Assembly: GCF_021155765.1 (NCBI RefSeq)
Contig: NC_060105.1
Coordinates: 1,736,001 to 1,800,000, forward strand
Source: Diprion similis
Taxonomy: Eukaryota > Arthropoda > Insecta > Hymenoptera > Diprionidae
DNA length: 64,000 nt
Direction: 5' to 3'
Below, one piece after another: positions 49,673 through 62,918 of this stretch (positions within the stretch are counted from its first letter, which is position 1; every line of letters begins with the position of its first letter). The notes beneath the pieces were generated by a model, which saw only the letters and a program-made list of their open reading frames with translations, searched no databases and was not told the origin of the DNA. The translations under genes and the position numbers were made by a program.

Positions 49673-50744
49673 GACATTTCGCTTGACGGCTTTTCTCTCC
49701 GCGTCTCGAGTGGAGAGTGAGTATGGCTGACAAGAGAATTATAATGCCGGCTAGACTGCTTTGCAGATCCCATTTTCTGTAAAACGGGATTTAATTTTAC
49801 GGGTACGCCTTAGATTACTCGTTGTAGAGAAGGTTTCACCGGCTGTGCGAAAAGCGGCGAGAAGAGATTCCTCGCCATTTACGATCTCGCGGAACATGGG
49901 TCTAAGAATTAAGGAATAGAAAGCACGAAAGTGACAAATTGAGGAGAAAAGTGTGAAACTTGTTTCAAAGAATAAGACAGGACACGGTATACATTTATAT
50001 ACAGCAAAAACGTCGCGGAAACTTATCGCTGTTGCTTCAAATTCCGGAGAAGATACAGAAAAAGTTTATGAAAAAAAGAAAGCTCCGTTCAACTTGACGC
50101 GATATTTCTTATCAGGAGTTGATTTAATTATTTTCGTTACATTTCGTCACGAATTTCTGAAACATCGTGCAGGAAATGAAAGGCAACGTAAATTTTTATC
50201 GTGTTAAAAAATATCCGCCGTTATACGTACAGATTAAATTTGTAATAAATTTTTATATAACTGATCGATAAACGATTTTAAAAACCTGAAAGCTTTCAGC
50301 CGGTGAAAATATTTTTACAAATTTTCAATATATTCGATTGTATAGTTATATTAATTATTAATTTTTCATCCTCGAGTGTTTGACTGGTGAAAATTGTATA
50401 GGAGTGAAAGGTAGAGGTAAAAAAAAAAAAGAAGCATAATATATACTTTTTCAAAACTCCTCCACGGACCGCATCCCTTGATTTACATATGACCATGATC
50501 ATAAGCAAGGATGGGATTTGGATTGTCAACGAAAATGAAAAAAAAAAAAGTAGGGCGAAATAGGTAAAGAAAAAAGAAATTGAAAGCAAACAGCAGTCCT
50601 GAACTAAGCTGGCTTTGTAAAGGTGACACGTTTCGCAAATAATCATAGCAGAAGATTTATATATATATATATATATACGAAGCTTTTTGCTTTCATTCTA
50701 CTTTCTTTATACTTCTTTTTATTCTTCACCCTTTACTTTCTTCT

Positions 50745-50775
<31 letters not shown>

Positions 50776-51082
50776 CATCAAATGACCGCACGTGGATGAA
50801 ATCCCCGTCCATCGAGCACTGCAAAGTAGAGACTCTGATAATCGAGTTTCCTTTTTTCTCTTTTACTGTCGAGATAACGACGGAGGAAAAAAAAATAGTA
50901 GGTAAGAGATAGAGGGTACAGAGAGAAAGAGAGAAAGAGAGAAAGTGAGAGGAAAAAAGAGTGAGCGACAGCACGGACCTCGACGATTGAGATATTTTTC
51001 TTGTTCACCTTTGAGTGGGAGCTTTACATTCTTTCAGGAATAAGAAAGCTCCTTTAGTATAATATTATGTCCGAGTAGGTAG

Positions 51083-51115
<33 letters not shown>

Positions 51116-51122
51116 TTCTACA

Positions 51123-51152
51123 TATATGGTATATGGTATATGGTATATGGCA
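51123..51152. repeat. (TATATGG)n minisatellite
   Basis: Four tandem units of TATATGG/TATATGGC type following a (TA)n/(TG)n tract. Confidence 0.6.
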
Positions 51153-52498
51153 TAAATGGCAACGGCTGTTACCCGCGTAACTGCTGCGGCAGCGCGCAGA
51201 CTCGTTTCGCGAGTTTATCGACGAGCTTTAACTTTTTGCCAATGCATGGTGATAATGACACGACGCTGAAGACGAGCTTTTCCTACAAAGGCAAATTCAT
51301 ATGGCATATAATGGATTGAACGACGTACAAGCGTTGATACAATACGAAACTAGATTGTAAAACAGTGCAGAGACAAGTAATTATTAGTTGCGATATAATT
51401 ATATAATTATGAAAATTACTGCAATATGCAATATATATTATATAATATACTTGAATTTTTCAATTTGTTTTTTGCTTTTGTGTATTTTCCAATGCGGTAG
51501 GTATCAGAAATTGGAAAGAAAAGTAACTGAAGGATTCGTTGTATTTTTTTTCCGTTTTTTTTTTTTTTCCAGTTACATGTAATGCATGTAATTGGAACCT
51601 GCCGTTAATTATTGCTTGTGAAATTTCATAATTTATACGCTATTAATTTCTCTGTTTTTTAATCGTGCCGATATGTGGCATTACTATACATATATATATA
51701 TGCGTATATACATATATCAGTTTGTGCCCCCCTCGACAGGATTTTTTCGTGTCCCGAATCGAAAGTTTTGTTATCATCATTTTCTTCTTTATTATCTACA
51801 TACGCACATTTGTAATAAATATGCGAAAATGCGTGAATGAATAATTATCATAAATTGTTGTTGCGACATGGGTAGGTAATATATTATACCTAAGCTTTGT
51901 TTTTTTGACACATAAGTTAAGGGTGGATGTGTCATTGACCGAGTTTTGACGTCGCGTGAGTTGATATGTAGATACGTACAGTATTCGTACATATAATGTA
52001 GCAAAAATCAGAATTTTTCGTTTTTCCATCTAATTTTTTTTTATTTCTATACTCACTAATCGTTTAGTTTTTCATTTCCCGCGTTTGGAAATAATTCTTA
52101 CCTGCGATGCACGCGATTACTTCACGTTACCGGTTTAAAATCTACGATAGTTGAATGATTTTAGAAATGCGATAAAACGCGAAAGCGGATCTAAAGTGAA
52201 TATATATTTTTCAGTATGAAATTCTACGTTATCACCGCATCGATTGCATGTTACATATAAACTCGACACGGCAACGATTGCAATTTGTTGTTATCGAATT
52301 TTTCAACAGCTCACGAGGACGAGAGTAGAAAAGACTTTCTCCAAAAAGGTTTAACCGAATGAAAAAGGATTTATCAACGTACGCTCGTAATTCCCGAATC
52401 GCTTTGAAGATTATCCCATATTATACTCATTCCACGTGAAAGAACGAAATTCAATCCCCCCGCGGATCGTATCTATTATTATATCTGATGCATGTATA

Positions 52499-53112
52499 TT
52501 AGGGTGGCGCAAAAAAACCGACTATTTTTTTTTTTTCGAGTCTCGTGTGACAAAATGTTAGTTTTTGATGTTTTAAGAGGCCACTCCAAAGGACAGCTCA
52601 AAAAAAAATTATAAGAGATCGCTCCAAATTTTTTAAAATGTCAAAGATCGTGAAAAAATTAAATTAAAAAAATTGTATTTTCAGTATTTTGTTTGATTTT
52701 TAATTCATGTCGCGGTGTATTGTTATCGATTCTTTCTTACTAAATTGAAGAAAAAAAATTCATGAAATTTTAATATGAATATTAAAAGGTCGCTCGAAAA
52801 GATCTAAGGAAATGCACAAAAAAATTGAAAAAAAATTATGAGCGACCTTTCAAAATTCAAATTTTGAACTGAAACTTTCGGAAACTTTTTTTTTTTTTTG
52901 TCTATAAAATTATACCGTAACGAGAAAAAAAATTGAAGAAAAAAAAAATCGATTTTTGACGATTTCTGTCGTTTTAAAAAATGTGGAGCGACATCTTGAA
53001 ATTTTTTTTTTGAACTGTCCTTTGGAGTGGGCTCTTAAAACATCAAAAACTAACATTTTGTCACACGAGACTCAAAAAGAAAAAAAATTGTCGGTTTTTT
53101 GCGCCACCCTAA
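52499..53112 (+). mobile_element. Inverted-repeat element (MITE/foldback-like), copy 3
   Basis: Full-length copy (about 614 bp) in the same orientation as copy 1, opening TTAGGGTGGCGCAAAAAAAC and closing GCGCCACCCTAA. It sits in a TA-rich context with TA next to each GGGTGG/CCACCC end. No coding capacity. Confidence 0.88.
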
Positions 53113-54201
53113 TGTATATATACATATATAAATATAAATATATGTATACCTAATTACACCTATAATGTGATGGTTAATGTAGAATGCAGGGTTAATAATT
53201 AGCCCCAGCGGGCGTGATATGAAAGGGAGGACGAGAATAAATCCTATCGAGTTACCTTCCCTGATATAAAAGCCTTCTACACATAACCCAAGACCCCGAG
53301 ATTTTTTTAATATTAAAAAAGAAACGAGCTAGATAAACTTGAGTCGAGAATTTCAAGGATATAAAAAGCAAAAAAGGGGTGAAAAGAAATTGAGAGAAAG
53401 AAAAATAAAAAATAATTAAGGTAAGAAGCCTGGGATATAGCGGAAGAAATAAAGAATAATTATCAATAAAATATATACCTGTATATATATGAGTAGCTGA
53501 CTAAGATTTCAATTCCTGATAAGCGAAATCCTGCAGAGGTTGATTAAAAAATCTTGTCCATTGTAAGGATAATACCCTGAAGCACGCATGTTTTAATAGC
53601 TAGCAGATAAAATTACACAGATTTTCTTGCCTGTATATGTATATATAGAACCGATTTCATTTTATATATATATATATATATATATACATACATGTATATA
53701 TATGGCGTGTACATAAAACCCAGGAGGAGCTTTTCAGCGTTCGGTATTTACTGCCTGAGTAGAAATGCGTTAATTAAATTAGAAGTTCGCGTCGGTGGGC
53801 CATCTTTGGATAATGAAGATGGAATTCGCGAGGTTGCAGATTGGCAGCCCGGGATTTCGGCCTTGCTTTTACCCCGTAAGATCGATCCCGGCATGCACAC
53901 GGGCAGAGGACTTTCGATACTCGCTAGGCGCAGCATATTTCTTATTATACCTCACCATAAACAAGAACCACGTGCGATGTGAAAATATCTTTCCATCCCG
54001 GCATGACGCATTTTTATATTCTTTATACATTCTATATGTGGAAGGTGTGCCGACGTTTACACGTGAACGAACGCACAACGCAGACATTCGAGTATACGCA
54101 ACCCCTTGGAAATGACACGAGATCCCGAGGGAGAAGAATACGCGAGCTATAGGGAGTTGCTACCTGCAGGAGCAACGAATGGCGAGGAGCGTATTTATAG
54201 G

Positions 54202-54240
<39 letters not shown>

Positions 54241-57200
54241 CGTAGATAATATTCTATATGCTTGTATTACGCACGTGTGTGCGAAGCTTGGAAAGTAAAT
54301 CGTGTATATCGTTCTCTTTATAAACTTCTTTCCTTTTTCTTTTTTTCTCTCTTCTTTCCTCATCACCTTCGGAGACCCTTTTCCCATAGCTCGTTCGGTT
54401 TTCTTTAGCCTTTTCTTTGTCACCGCTCATTCAGTTTCTCTTTGCTGACTAGTGTTCGCTATTTTCTATCGAATCTATATACAACCTACCTACGATTTTC
54501 GTCAAAAATCGCAACGAGTTCGAAATGAAATATTATTTTAGAATTGGCCGGATTTTCAGTCCCGATGAAAATTTCTTTGGAAAAGGATGGATTTTTTTAT
54601 ATCTATAGATGACACGATTTTTATACTCAAATTTAAAAGCTCCGTAATTCATGAAAATGACAAAATCCACAGATATAAAGAGAAAAAAAAAAAAAAAAAA
54701 AATCTGGGCACCTTTCTTCCGATGCCAATATCTCGAGAGTTACTGATTTTCGGGACTTGGGTTCACGAGGACTTTTCGTATCGTGAGGATCGAGGATTAC
54801 ATTTGCTGTAACACACTGAAAATCCAGGCAATTCAACCGGGAGTCACAATATCCACAAGAATCCTTCGGATTCCATTATCCCAAAAAAGTAATCTAAAGT
54901 GATTTTCGTGAAAATATATAAAGAACGAACGGTGATCCTCTAATTATAAATATTGATTTTTCATAACGGGGGATCGAAGTTTCAAACTTCCGTTCCGATC
55001 CAATAAGGCGTCCGTATTAGGTATGCGTAGTAAGTAACACGCCGCGCGTATCGGGAGCAACCGAAGCTTGGTACGTGCGTTTAGATCCATAAGTGACAAC
55101 GGTTTTCAAAATTCGTGTCACGTCGCCGCGTGGCTGTTATACATACAGTATACCTGCACATGTGTACATACCTATACGTACATGTCGCGGTTTGCTGTTT
55201 AGTATTCTTTGTATGTGTAACAAAGTGTACACATATATAACCAAAAACCGCTGAAGTATATAAGACCGAAGAAAACGTGGAGAAAATAGGGGAGGGGGTG
55301 AAAAAAAGAAGAGGAAAGAAAAACAAGAAGGGAAAGAACAAAGTGCCAAAACTAGGTTGATCCGCACGACGCGACGAGTGGATACATATGTCGGTATAGG
55401 TATGTACGTACATAAGACGTGCGGAATTCTTTGAAAGAAAGTTTCAAACTTTTTTCATCAAACTTTGAGTGCATATTTTTAAAGCACAGCGTCATTACGG
55501 GTGGGAAAAGAAAATCATAATTTCTTGCGCAGTTTCGTAGTAATATATAGTAAGAAGAAAAAAAATTCTTTTTTATATTTCATTTGACAAAACTTAACAG
55601 TTTCTTCGAAAATCGTTCCAAGCAATGGTTTGAGCCTTTTGAAAGATGAATAGTATAAAAGAAGAGAAAAATAACGAGAAGCATAATATAATTGAAAAGA
55701 CTGAAAGTTTCAAAAAAAATGTTCAATTCACAAAAACGTAGAAAAGAAAAACCAAAAAACTCCAAAAAAGCCAATGCTGGTCGATCAAAGACGTTGATGA
55801 GGAAAAAAAGCGCGTAAACGCTGGGTATCGTGTAACGAATCGAGTCACCGCATCCCATCTGCAGGAAAGCCGATATATTATAGAAACGAATTGACCAGGT
55901 TAGTTTACCCCAAACGAGTTTCACCCTCGGGATGCCGGAACAGTCGTAAGGAACCTGAAATCGAAAGGGGGGAAAAAAATAGGGAAAAGGTACGAAAAGG
56001 GATAGGAAGTAATTAGATCGATTCCCTCCCTCTCCCCCTCTCTTTCTCTCTGTTATTAGTTGTATGTCCAAGAAAAAAAGACCAAATCCAGAAAAGTTGA
56101 CCAGGAAAAGTACGGAAGCCACAAAAAAAAGTGAAACGAAAAAGTAATGGAAAAAAAACGTCGAAAAAGCATTACAAAAAAAAAAAAAAAAAATAACAAC
56201 AACGTACGGAAAGTGAAGGGGAAAATTACAAAACGATGTGGTAAAAGCCCCGAGGCAGCCCCGGGACGAATTTAACCACTCGCAGGGTCGAATGGCAACA
56301 GAGTTCGCAACTTTGTCGGCGGAGTAATAAAAACAATGCCGGTTTGCCATTCGTGCAGGCAAATGAATAGAACCTCCAGCATGCGGTCGACGCGACTCGA
56401 CGGTCGTCTCGTATCTCAATTATATGCTGCTTCACGATACACTTGCATTGAGTGTATGTTTTAGGTGTAGGAATTACAGGATATGGAAATTCGGGTGTCG
56501 TCGGCAGAAGCCAGACCTCGTCTACACGGATCTGCATATTTTCCACTAGGAGTCGCTAATTCGATCTGCAGTAGTTCCGTTCTACCATTTTCCCATCTTC
56601 CGCGGCCGATAAAATCGCTCGCACGATTACAACGAGGTCAGGATGACATAACCTATAAAAACGAGTTAAAATCTACAGTGGCAATTTGGCAAGTGTGTAG
56701 ATTTAAAATATTTCCGGCGTTTTTTTTACCAATGAACATCATTGCAAACTTTGTAATAAATGACCGCTGCTTTTCGAGAAGAATGATAAAAAAAGAAGTG
56801 TGAATAAATACGATTCGATTACTCAGTCGGTACATTCGGTCACTGATTTTTGCCAAACTCTTCAATAACATCTCGTGCCTGCATTAACGTGATGGTAAAA
56901 GTTTCGGACGATTTGACAGAAAAATTTTTATCGATTCCAGAATATCGTGTTCTCTTTTTCCAATTTTTGCACAAGTCCCGTATTCCTCCATCAGGATTTA
57001 CCCCAATTTACCATAATACCTCGTCGCACATACCTCAGACCGCTGCATTACGGAGCAGGTAAATGAAATTCACTTTGGCGTAAGGGATGCCTGGCAGGGA
57101 GGAAACTTTACCGGGGTGAGAGGATCTATAACGCGAGGGATGCGACATAACTTTTGAACCCAAATGGAGTCGACACCCTCCTCTCCCCTCCCCGCCCCTC

Positions 57201-58097
57201 AACCTCCCTCCACTAGTGGTTGGCTCTCTTGACGTACTGTTTTGCCGACTTGTCGTCGACTGACAATGAGAACTTCTCTAAACACCTGCCGGTTTAGAAG
57301 GTGGTTAAGTGCCTCGTTTACATCACGTATGATATGTACATATGTGTATACTGTCCGTTATTTAGCAAGTTGATTATTTTTCTTGCGACACCCAAGTAAA
57401 TTTTTTTGTTTATAGCCTTAAACAAAATATCAGAGCAATGTAAGCCCTTAATATTCATGGTTAAATCTTGCCCCAAAGACGATATATTTTCTATTTAAAT
57501 TACATGGTAATTTTACCACTTTTTACAATGAATTTCTTTTTTTCTTCAACAAGTTTAATATATAAAGCAACAAAAAAAATATTCTTACAGAAAATTAAAT
57601 GCTCTACAAAAAAAGGACTCCAATAATTTTTCCGATTAATTTACTCCTTCAAAAGTTATTATTCATCACAGTTAAAGTTAAACTTATTGTAAATTCTGAT
57701 ACTTTTTTTCACTTTTACGACAAAATTAATTATTATTTAGATAAAATTTAGAGTAGTTTATTTGTGAAAATATATTATTCTGACGATCAATTGAGGTAAA
57801 AAGTTGAGAAAAAGTTGAGAAATGTATATTTTAATTTTTTCAATTAAATTTCTTCCCACATACTTATATACATATATGTACATCTAGATTGTTAATAAAT
57901 TTTCCCGTCAACTCAAGTTCCGTCTTCGCCACGCCTCTTTTTGCCTTCTCTAACTTCCTCATTGTTCGATTTGATTTTGACGGAAGGCTTATGTCATACA
58001 TTATTCAATAAACAATGCATTCCACCGACAGAAACTTGAATATGTGATACGTAGGTATATGTATATGGGGTATATAATGGCTCAGTAGCCGGGGGTC

Positions 58098-58174
58098 TAA
58101 TTGTTTGTATCAGCCCATTGTACCGCGCGCGCATCTCAATTAATTAATCATGTTCAATTATACGAGAACAATTA
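58098..58174. promoter_or_regulatory. Possible homeodomain-site cluster
   Basis: TAATTG at 58098, CAATTAATTAATCA at 58137-58150 and CAATTA at 58155 and 58169 within 77 bp, next to a GC-rich patch (ACCGCGCGCGC). TAAT cores are typical homeodomain contacts, but in AT-rich DNA clusters also arise by chance. Confidence 0.2.
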
Positions 58175-58636
58175 AAGCTCGTTTGGAAGGACGGATTATG
58201 CCCTCACACTAGTTCCGCACGAGAATGCTCGGGCTTGATTTTCACTCATTTTCTCTCCCTCTCTCTCTCTCTCGGCCTTATTCCGCGCAACTAATTCAGT
58301 TTATCCTCGACGGCTATCACCGAGGATGTTTAATCACTTCATCCCCCTCCTGTTATACGCTCCAAACAATAGATTCCTAAGGATGAGAATAAAGTAAGCA
58401 GATTCCTCACTGATCAAGGGTGAATTTTCTCCTGAATATAATATAATACATATAAACTCATCTCGATTATGACGACCAGAATTTTGTTAAAAATATTCTA
58501 CAACGAAGAAGAATTTTTCGTTTCACACGAGTCACACAAATGATCACGTAAATCGCGGTGAAAATTTATCAAAGGTATATAATAATAATAAAGTCGAGCC
58601 TTAAATCCTTCTACCTAATTTCTTCGAAGTGTATAC

Positions 58637-58667
<31 letters not shown>

Positions 58668-59140
58668 TGTATAAAACGATCTGTACATTGTTTAACAACC
58701 GCGTTAATATAAGTTTGCGTAAAACAGGCCATTCAACTAAACTTATTCAAAGGGGCCGAGCGAGGAGTAGGGGGGAGGGGGGGAGGAGAGGGTAAAACGA
58801 GCTCTTCAAAGAACGGTTCAAGCTCCTCTCGGTCCATTGTGTTTCTCGTGTTGAGCGAGGATGCTTAAATCGCGTTTCGTCCTTCAACAAAAGGCGAAAT
58901 CCGTCGCAGTAGGGATGAGCTTATTAGCGCACGAAGCCTGCCACCGTAACTAAAGAGTAAAAAGAGTAAGAAGAAGAAGAACAAGAAGAAGAAGAAGAAG
59001 AAGAATAAGCAGGAGAAGTAGCAACAAATAAAATTTGCGGAGACAAGAAGCCCGCCATTGAAGGGAAGAAAAAAGTTAAAATAAATTAACACTTCCGTCT
59101 ACAAGATTAACTAATTTTAATCCTCGACGCTGAATTCTGA

Positions 59141-59177
<37 letters not shown>

Positions 59178-59794
59178 TTCGCGGGATAGCGGCGAAAGAG
59201 AAAAAAAAAAAAAAAAGTGGAAAGATTAAAAAACCAAGAAACAAAAAAAAGAAAGAGTAATAACAACAACGGTGATGAGGAAAAACGAAACTGAGAAACC
59301 CCGGGGATAAACGAGGCGTCCAATTAGGAACGCCTGACGAGATTGTGTCATATTTAACAGAAGGAGAGGTAAAAAGAAGAAGGAACAAAAAAAAAGAAAA
59401 AAGTCAAAAGCGAAAAGGAAAAACCATGATAAAAAAAAAAAAGAAAAAAAAAAGAACAAATAAAGTAGTAAAAATGTTTACGGAAAGAAATATGCGAGAA
59501 GGAGGGACGAATTATTTTTCACTTCAAACTAACATTTTCCTTTTCTAATTATTTCTTGTAGGACGTTCAATTAATTCCCGTTCGAAATACGTAATTTCAC
59601 TTCATTCTCTCTCTCTCTCTCGCCCTCTCTCTTACACATCGACCATATTTCCTTAAATTCTCTTAATTCCCAATTTTCCTTTTCCGCAAAATTCTCACTC
59701 CCTTAACTGAACGAAGATTAGAATGGATAGGATCTAGGCTCGAGGTTCGAAGCTTTATTCCCGCTTTTTCCTCGCCTCTCGTGATCCCGGCTCT

Positions 59795-59812
59795 CCCCCC
59801 CCCCCCCCCCCC
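59795..59812. repeat. 18-nt C homopolymer
   Basis: Uninterrupted C run followed by CCCCT-rich sequence to about 59838. Confidence 0.85.
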
Positions 59813-60009
59813 TCGCCCCTCCCCTCGCCCCTCCCTTTGGGGCCTGAGAAAGAGGCTTCATCGAACTAGTAGAGAAAATCGTTACGAGTCTTACAGCTAT
59901 AACATTGCGGCTAATATCCCGAGGGAGATATTCGCTGCCAAAAATTTACCGCGTTCTCTGCAAAAGCTGGGGGGGGGGGAGAGGGAGAAAGAGAGAATGA
60001 AAGAGAAAG

Positions 60010-60013
<4 letters not shown>

Positions 60014-60051
<38 letters not shown>
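60014..60051. repeat. (GA)n microsatellite
   Basis: About nineteen GA units. Confidence 0.9.
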
Positions 60052-60054
<3 letters not shown>

Positions 60055-60358
60055 ATTTAAATTATCGTTTAAAACGACCCATTATTATTATTATTATTTA
60101 CTATTACACATTTACTATTACGATTTGTACTGTTATTACACTTTTATATTCAACGAATTACCGCTAACTATTCAAATTCCCCGATCGTCTTGCACCGTTA
60201 CACGTTATATTATATGTGCAATACATGAATATTACATATTATATTATTATTATTATTATTGTTGTTGTTTTGGTCGTTGTTGTTGTTGGTCTTGTCATTA
60301 TTATATCTTCGCGAAGAAGATGGATGCGAAATATCCATTCCTAAAAAATTTTATGCAC

Positions 60359-60361
<3 letters not shown>

Positions 60362-60396
<35 letters not shown>
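60362..60396. repeat. (TC)n microsatellite
   Basis: About seventeen TC units. Confidence 0.9.
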
Positions 60397-60398
<2 letters not shown>

Positions 60399-62884
60399 GG
60401 GCGTTTCTTTTTGCAACTGTCAATCTGTTACATAACTCTCCCTACCTTACTCATTACGTTAACAAACAATTGTAATGAATAAAGATTATCTTCTATCTCA
60501 ATTTTTATTTCCGTCTACTTCGTTTTTCTTAAAAAAAAAAAAAATTTCTTCACAGGAGAAGGAGGAAAATTTATTTGTTCAAGAAGTTGTAAAATAAGGA
60601 TAAGGAAAAGCGGAACTAGAGGAGAAGAGACGCGTCGCGTTGCCTTCTATCCTCGCCCGTCACACCTTGATGGAATATATTTTGCCTAGGTATATACGAT
60701 TCAATTTCTACGTCGAATAATCATCTCGTCAAAGCTCTCGACACCCGCCGCCTCTGTCACGATTTCACGTACACGCCTTTATATTTGTGACGTCTACATT
60801 TACATACCTTTACAGAGGACAGACATGAATCCGAGTCGCGGAATCGCGGAAGCACTTTGCAGTGATTAAAGGTATGATTAAGTCGTATGCTTGTCGTCGG
60901 CACTAGAGTATACGTATGTATAGGGCATTCCGAGTGAAATCGATGAGTAATTTGCCTCGTGTCATCGGATCTTTGCATAACTATTGTTTTCGCATTGATT
61001 CCACTTAAAAAGAGGCCTAATTTTTTTTTTTTTTTTTTTTTTAAGAGTTTTTCCGCAACGCCTTCAGGTGGTGCGACGATAGATTTTTGTGTTAAAAAAA
61101 AGGGACAACTATAAAACGCCATTTTTTTTTTACAGATTTTAGATAAAAAAAATAAGTAATATCTATCGTAATTAGAAAGTGGCTGCCTCGTTGTTTTTTT
61201 TTTTTTTTTTGCATTTTTTTTCTAGTTTACAAAATTACTTTCATGGCACGTTCGATTAATTATCAATTGTTTCACAGTTTTTTTTTTACTCCGTTTTTTT
61301 TACCGCGAACAAAGAGTTTAGTATAATTCATTTCAGAATATAGCTCGTCGATTTTTCTTTCACTTATCGATCATTCGTCGATTGAAAAATTACTGAAATT
61401 AATTTCGTCGAAATACACGACTTGTATCCTATGTACACATGAAAATGATGTAACTTTTGAATATTACAGTATTTTTTTTTTTTTTTTTTTTTTTTTTCAG
61501 AGTTTCGCTACCGTTCCAATATATTCATTAATCTTTAACTTATTATATGAAACAATTGTTTAGCGAGTAATAAAATCGATTAATCGTGAAAAAGTAATCG
61601 ATTTAATCGAAAATCGCTGACTTCCGGTCATTCTTTTACACCGCGTAAAAAATATTGTTTCACAGATTGTTCGCTAAAAAGAATAAGAGAATATCCCTTT
61701 CCGCGAGTTCTATCATCAATCACGTTCGCCTATAATTCATACGATATCGCAGAGAAAAGCTTCTCGAGTTACGTATGTCATGTATATAAAATAAACCGCG
61801 CAGTGAAGAGAAGGATGATGGCTGTATCGGTCGGTATATGAGAATTGTTTTTGCAACGTTTTAGAAAAAGCGATTTCGTTTCAAGTAAGGGATTTTCTTG
61901 CGATATGCATAATATACGTACATACTACATATGTACAAGGTAGGTAGATAGATACATGAACGTATTCCGTGTATATGTATATACGTAGAACGTTATTTAG
62001 TATCGAACCTCTTCCGTCTCGGCGTCTCGCTTGAAGGAAAAGTAAATAAAATATGAGAAATACCTTGAATAAATAAATAAAAAAACAACATCAATCCTGT
62101 TGATCGACTGCAGGGTAAATACACCAACTTCTTATGTACGATATTTAGTTTTAAACTTGGCAAGTCGCGGAGCGATCGGTTAAATTTTCCCCTTCAACGT
62201 TATATACTATCGCTTAAACGTACAGAATATACGAACGGAAATTCGTATTTGTATGATTAAATCTCGACTCGGATATAAAGTAACGCCGACATGCCTTCCC
62301 ACGCTTGGAAATCGGCCAAGTGCAGATGTTGTTGGTTATATCCGCGTTCATTCGGTTACCCTCAAATCTACTGCCAAAACTTATATATTGAATTGAAAAA
62401 AGGAAAAATAAAGAAAGAAGTGAAGAAGATAGGCTAGAAATTATCGCATAATTGTTTCTCTTATTTTTCCCCTCTTTACTTTTTTTACTATAGCATATTG
62501 GAGTCGGAAATTTCGAACGATCGAAGAACAAGATCCAAAGATGAAAAATGATTAATCGAGCTGTATGGAGAGAAAAAAAAAAAGAAACGAAGAAACAGAG
62601 CGTCGAAAATAAATTTATACGTACAGTGGAGATCAAATGGCGCTTTGGAATGATGAAAGAGCAAAAAAGAAAAAGTATCTCATCGTCACGCGTGATTACG
62701 AATACGAAGCGATCGGTATACCTAACACCAAAGCACTGCAGTGATTATGAAGAATAGAAAAAGAAAAGAAACGTAGAAACGAAAAATGAATGAGAAGAGT
62801 GTAAAAAATTGGCTTTAAGTAAGATTTGAGAAATATAATTGTTTACGTTATTGACGTCTAACTAAGATAAAAGAGAGGCAGAGT

Positions 62885-62890
<6 letters not shown>

Positions 62891-62917
<27 letters not shown>
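62891..62917. repeat. (GA)n microsatellite
   Basis: About thirteen GA units. Confidence 0.85.

Positions 62918-62918
<1 letters not shown>

Noticed and set aside
55580..56419. 279-codon minus-strand open frame, Phe-rich and hydrophobic
   Set aside because: Built from A-rich runs that read as Phe/Leu on the minus strand. No start context, splice structure or recognisable membrane-protein motif; most likely a composition artefact.
59781..60167. 128-codon plus-strand frame
   Set aside because: Made of poly-Pro from the C run, a Glu/Arg stretch from (GA)n and Ile from (ATT)n; simple repeats, not a gene.
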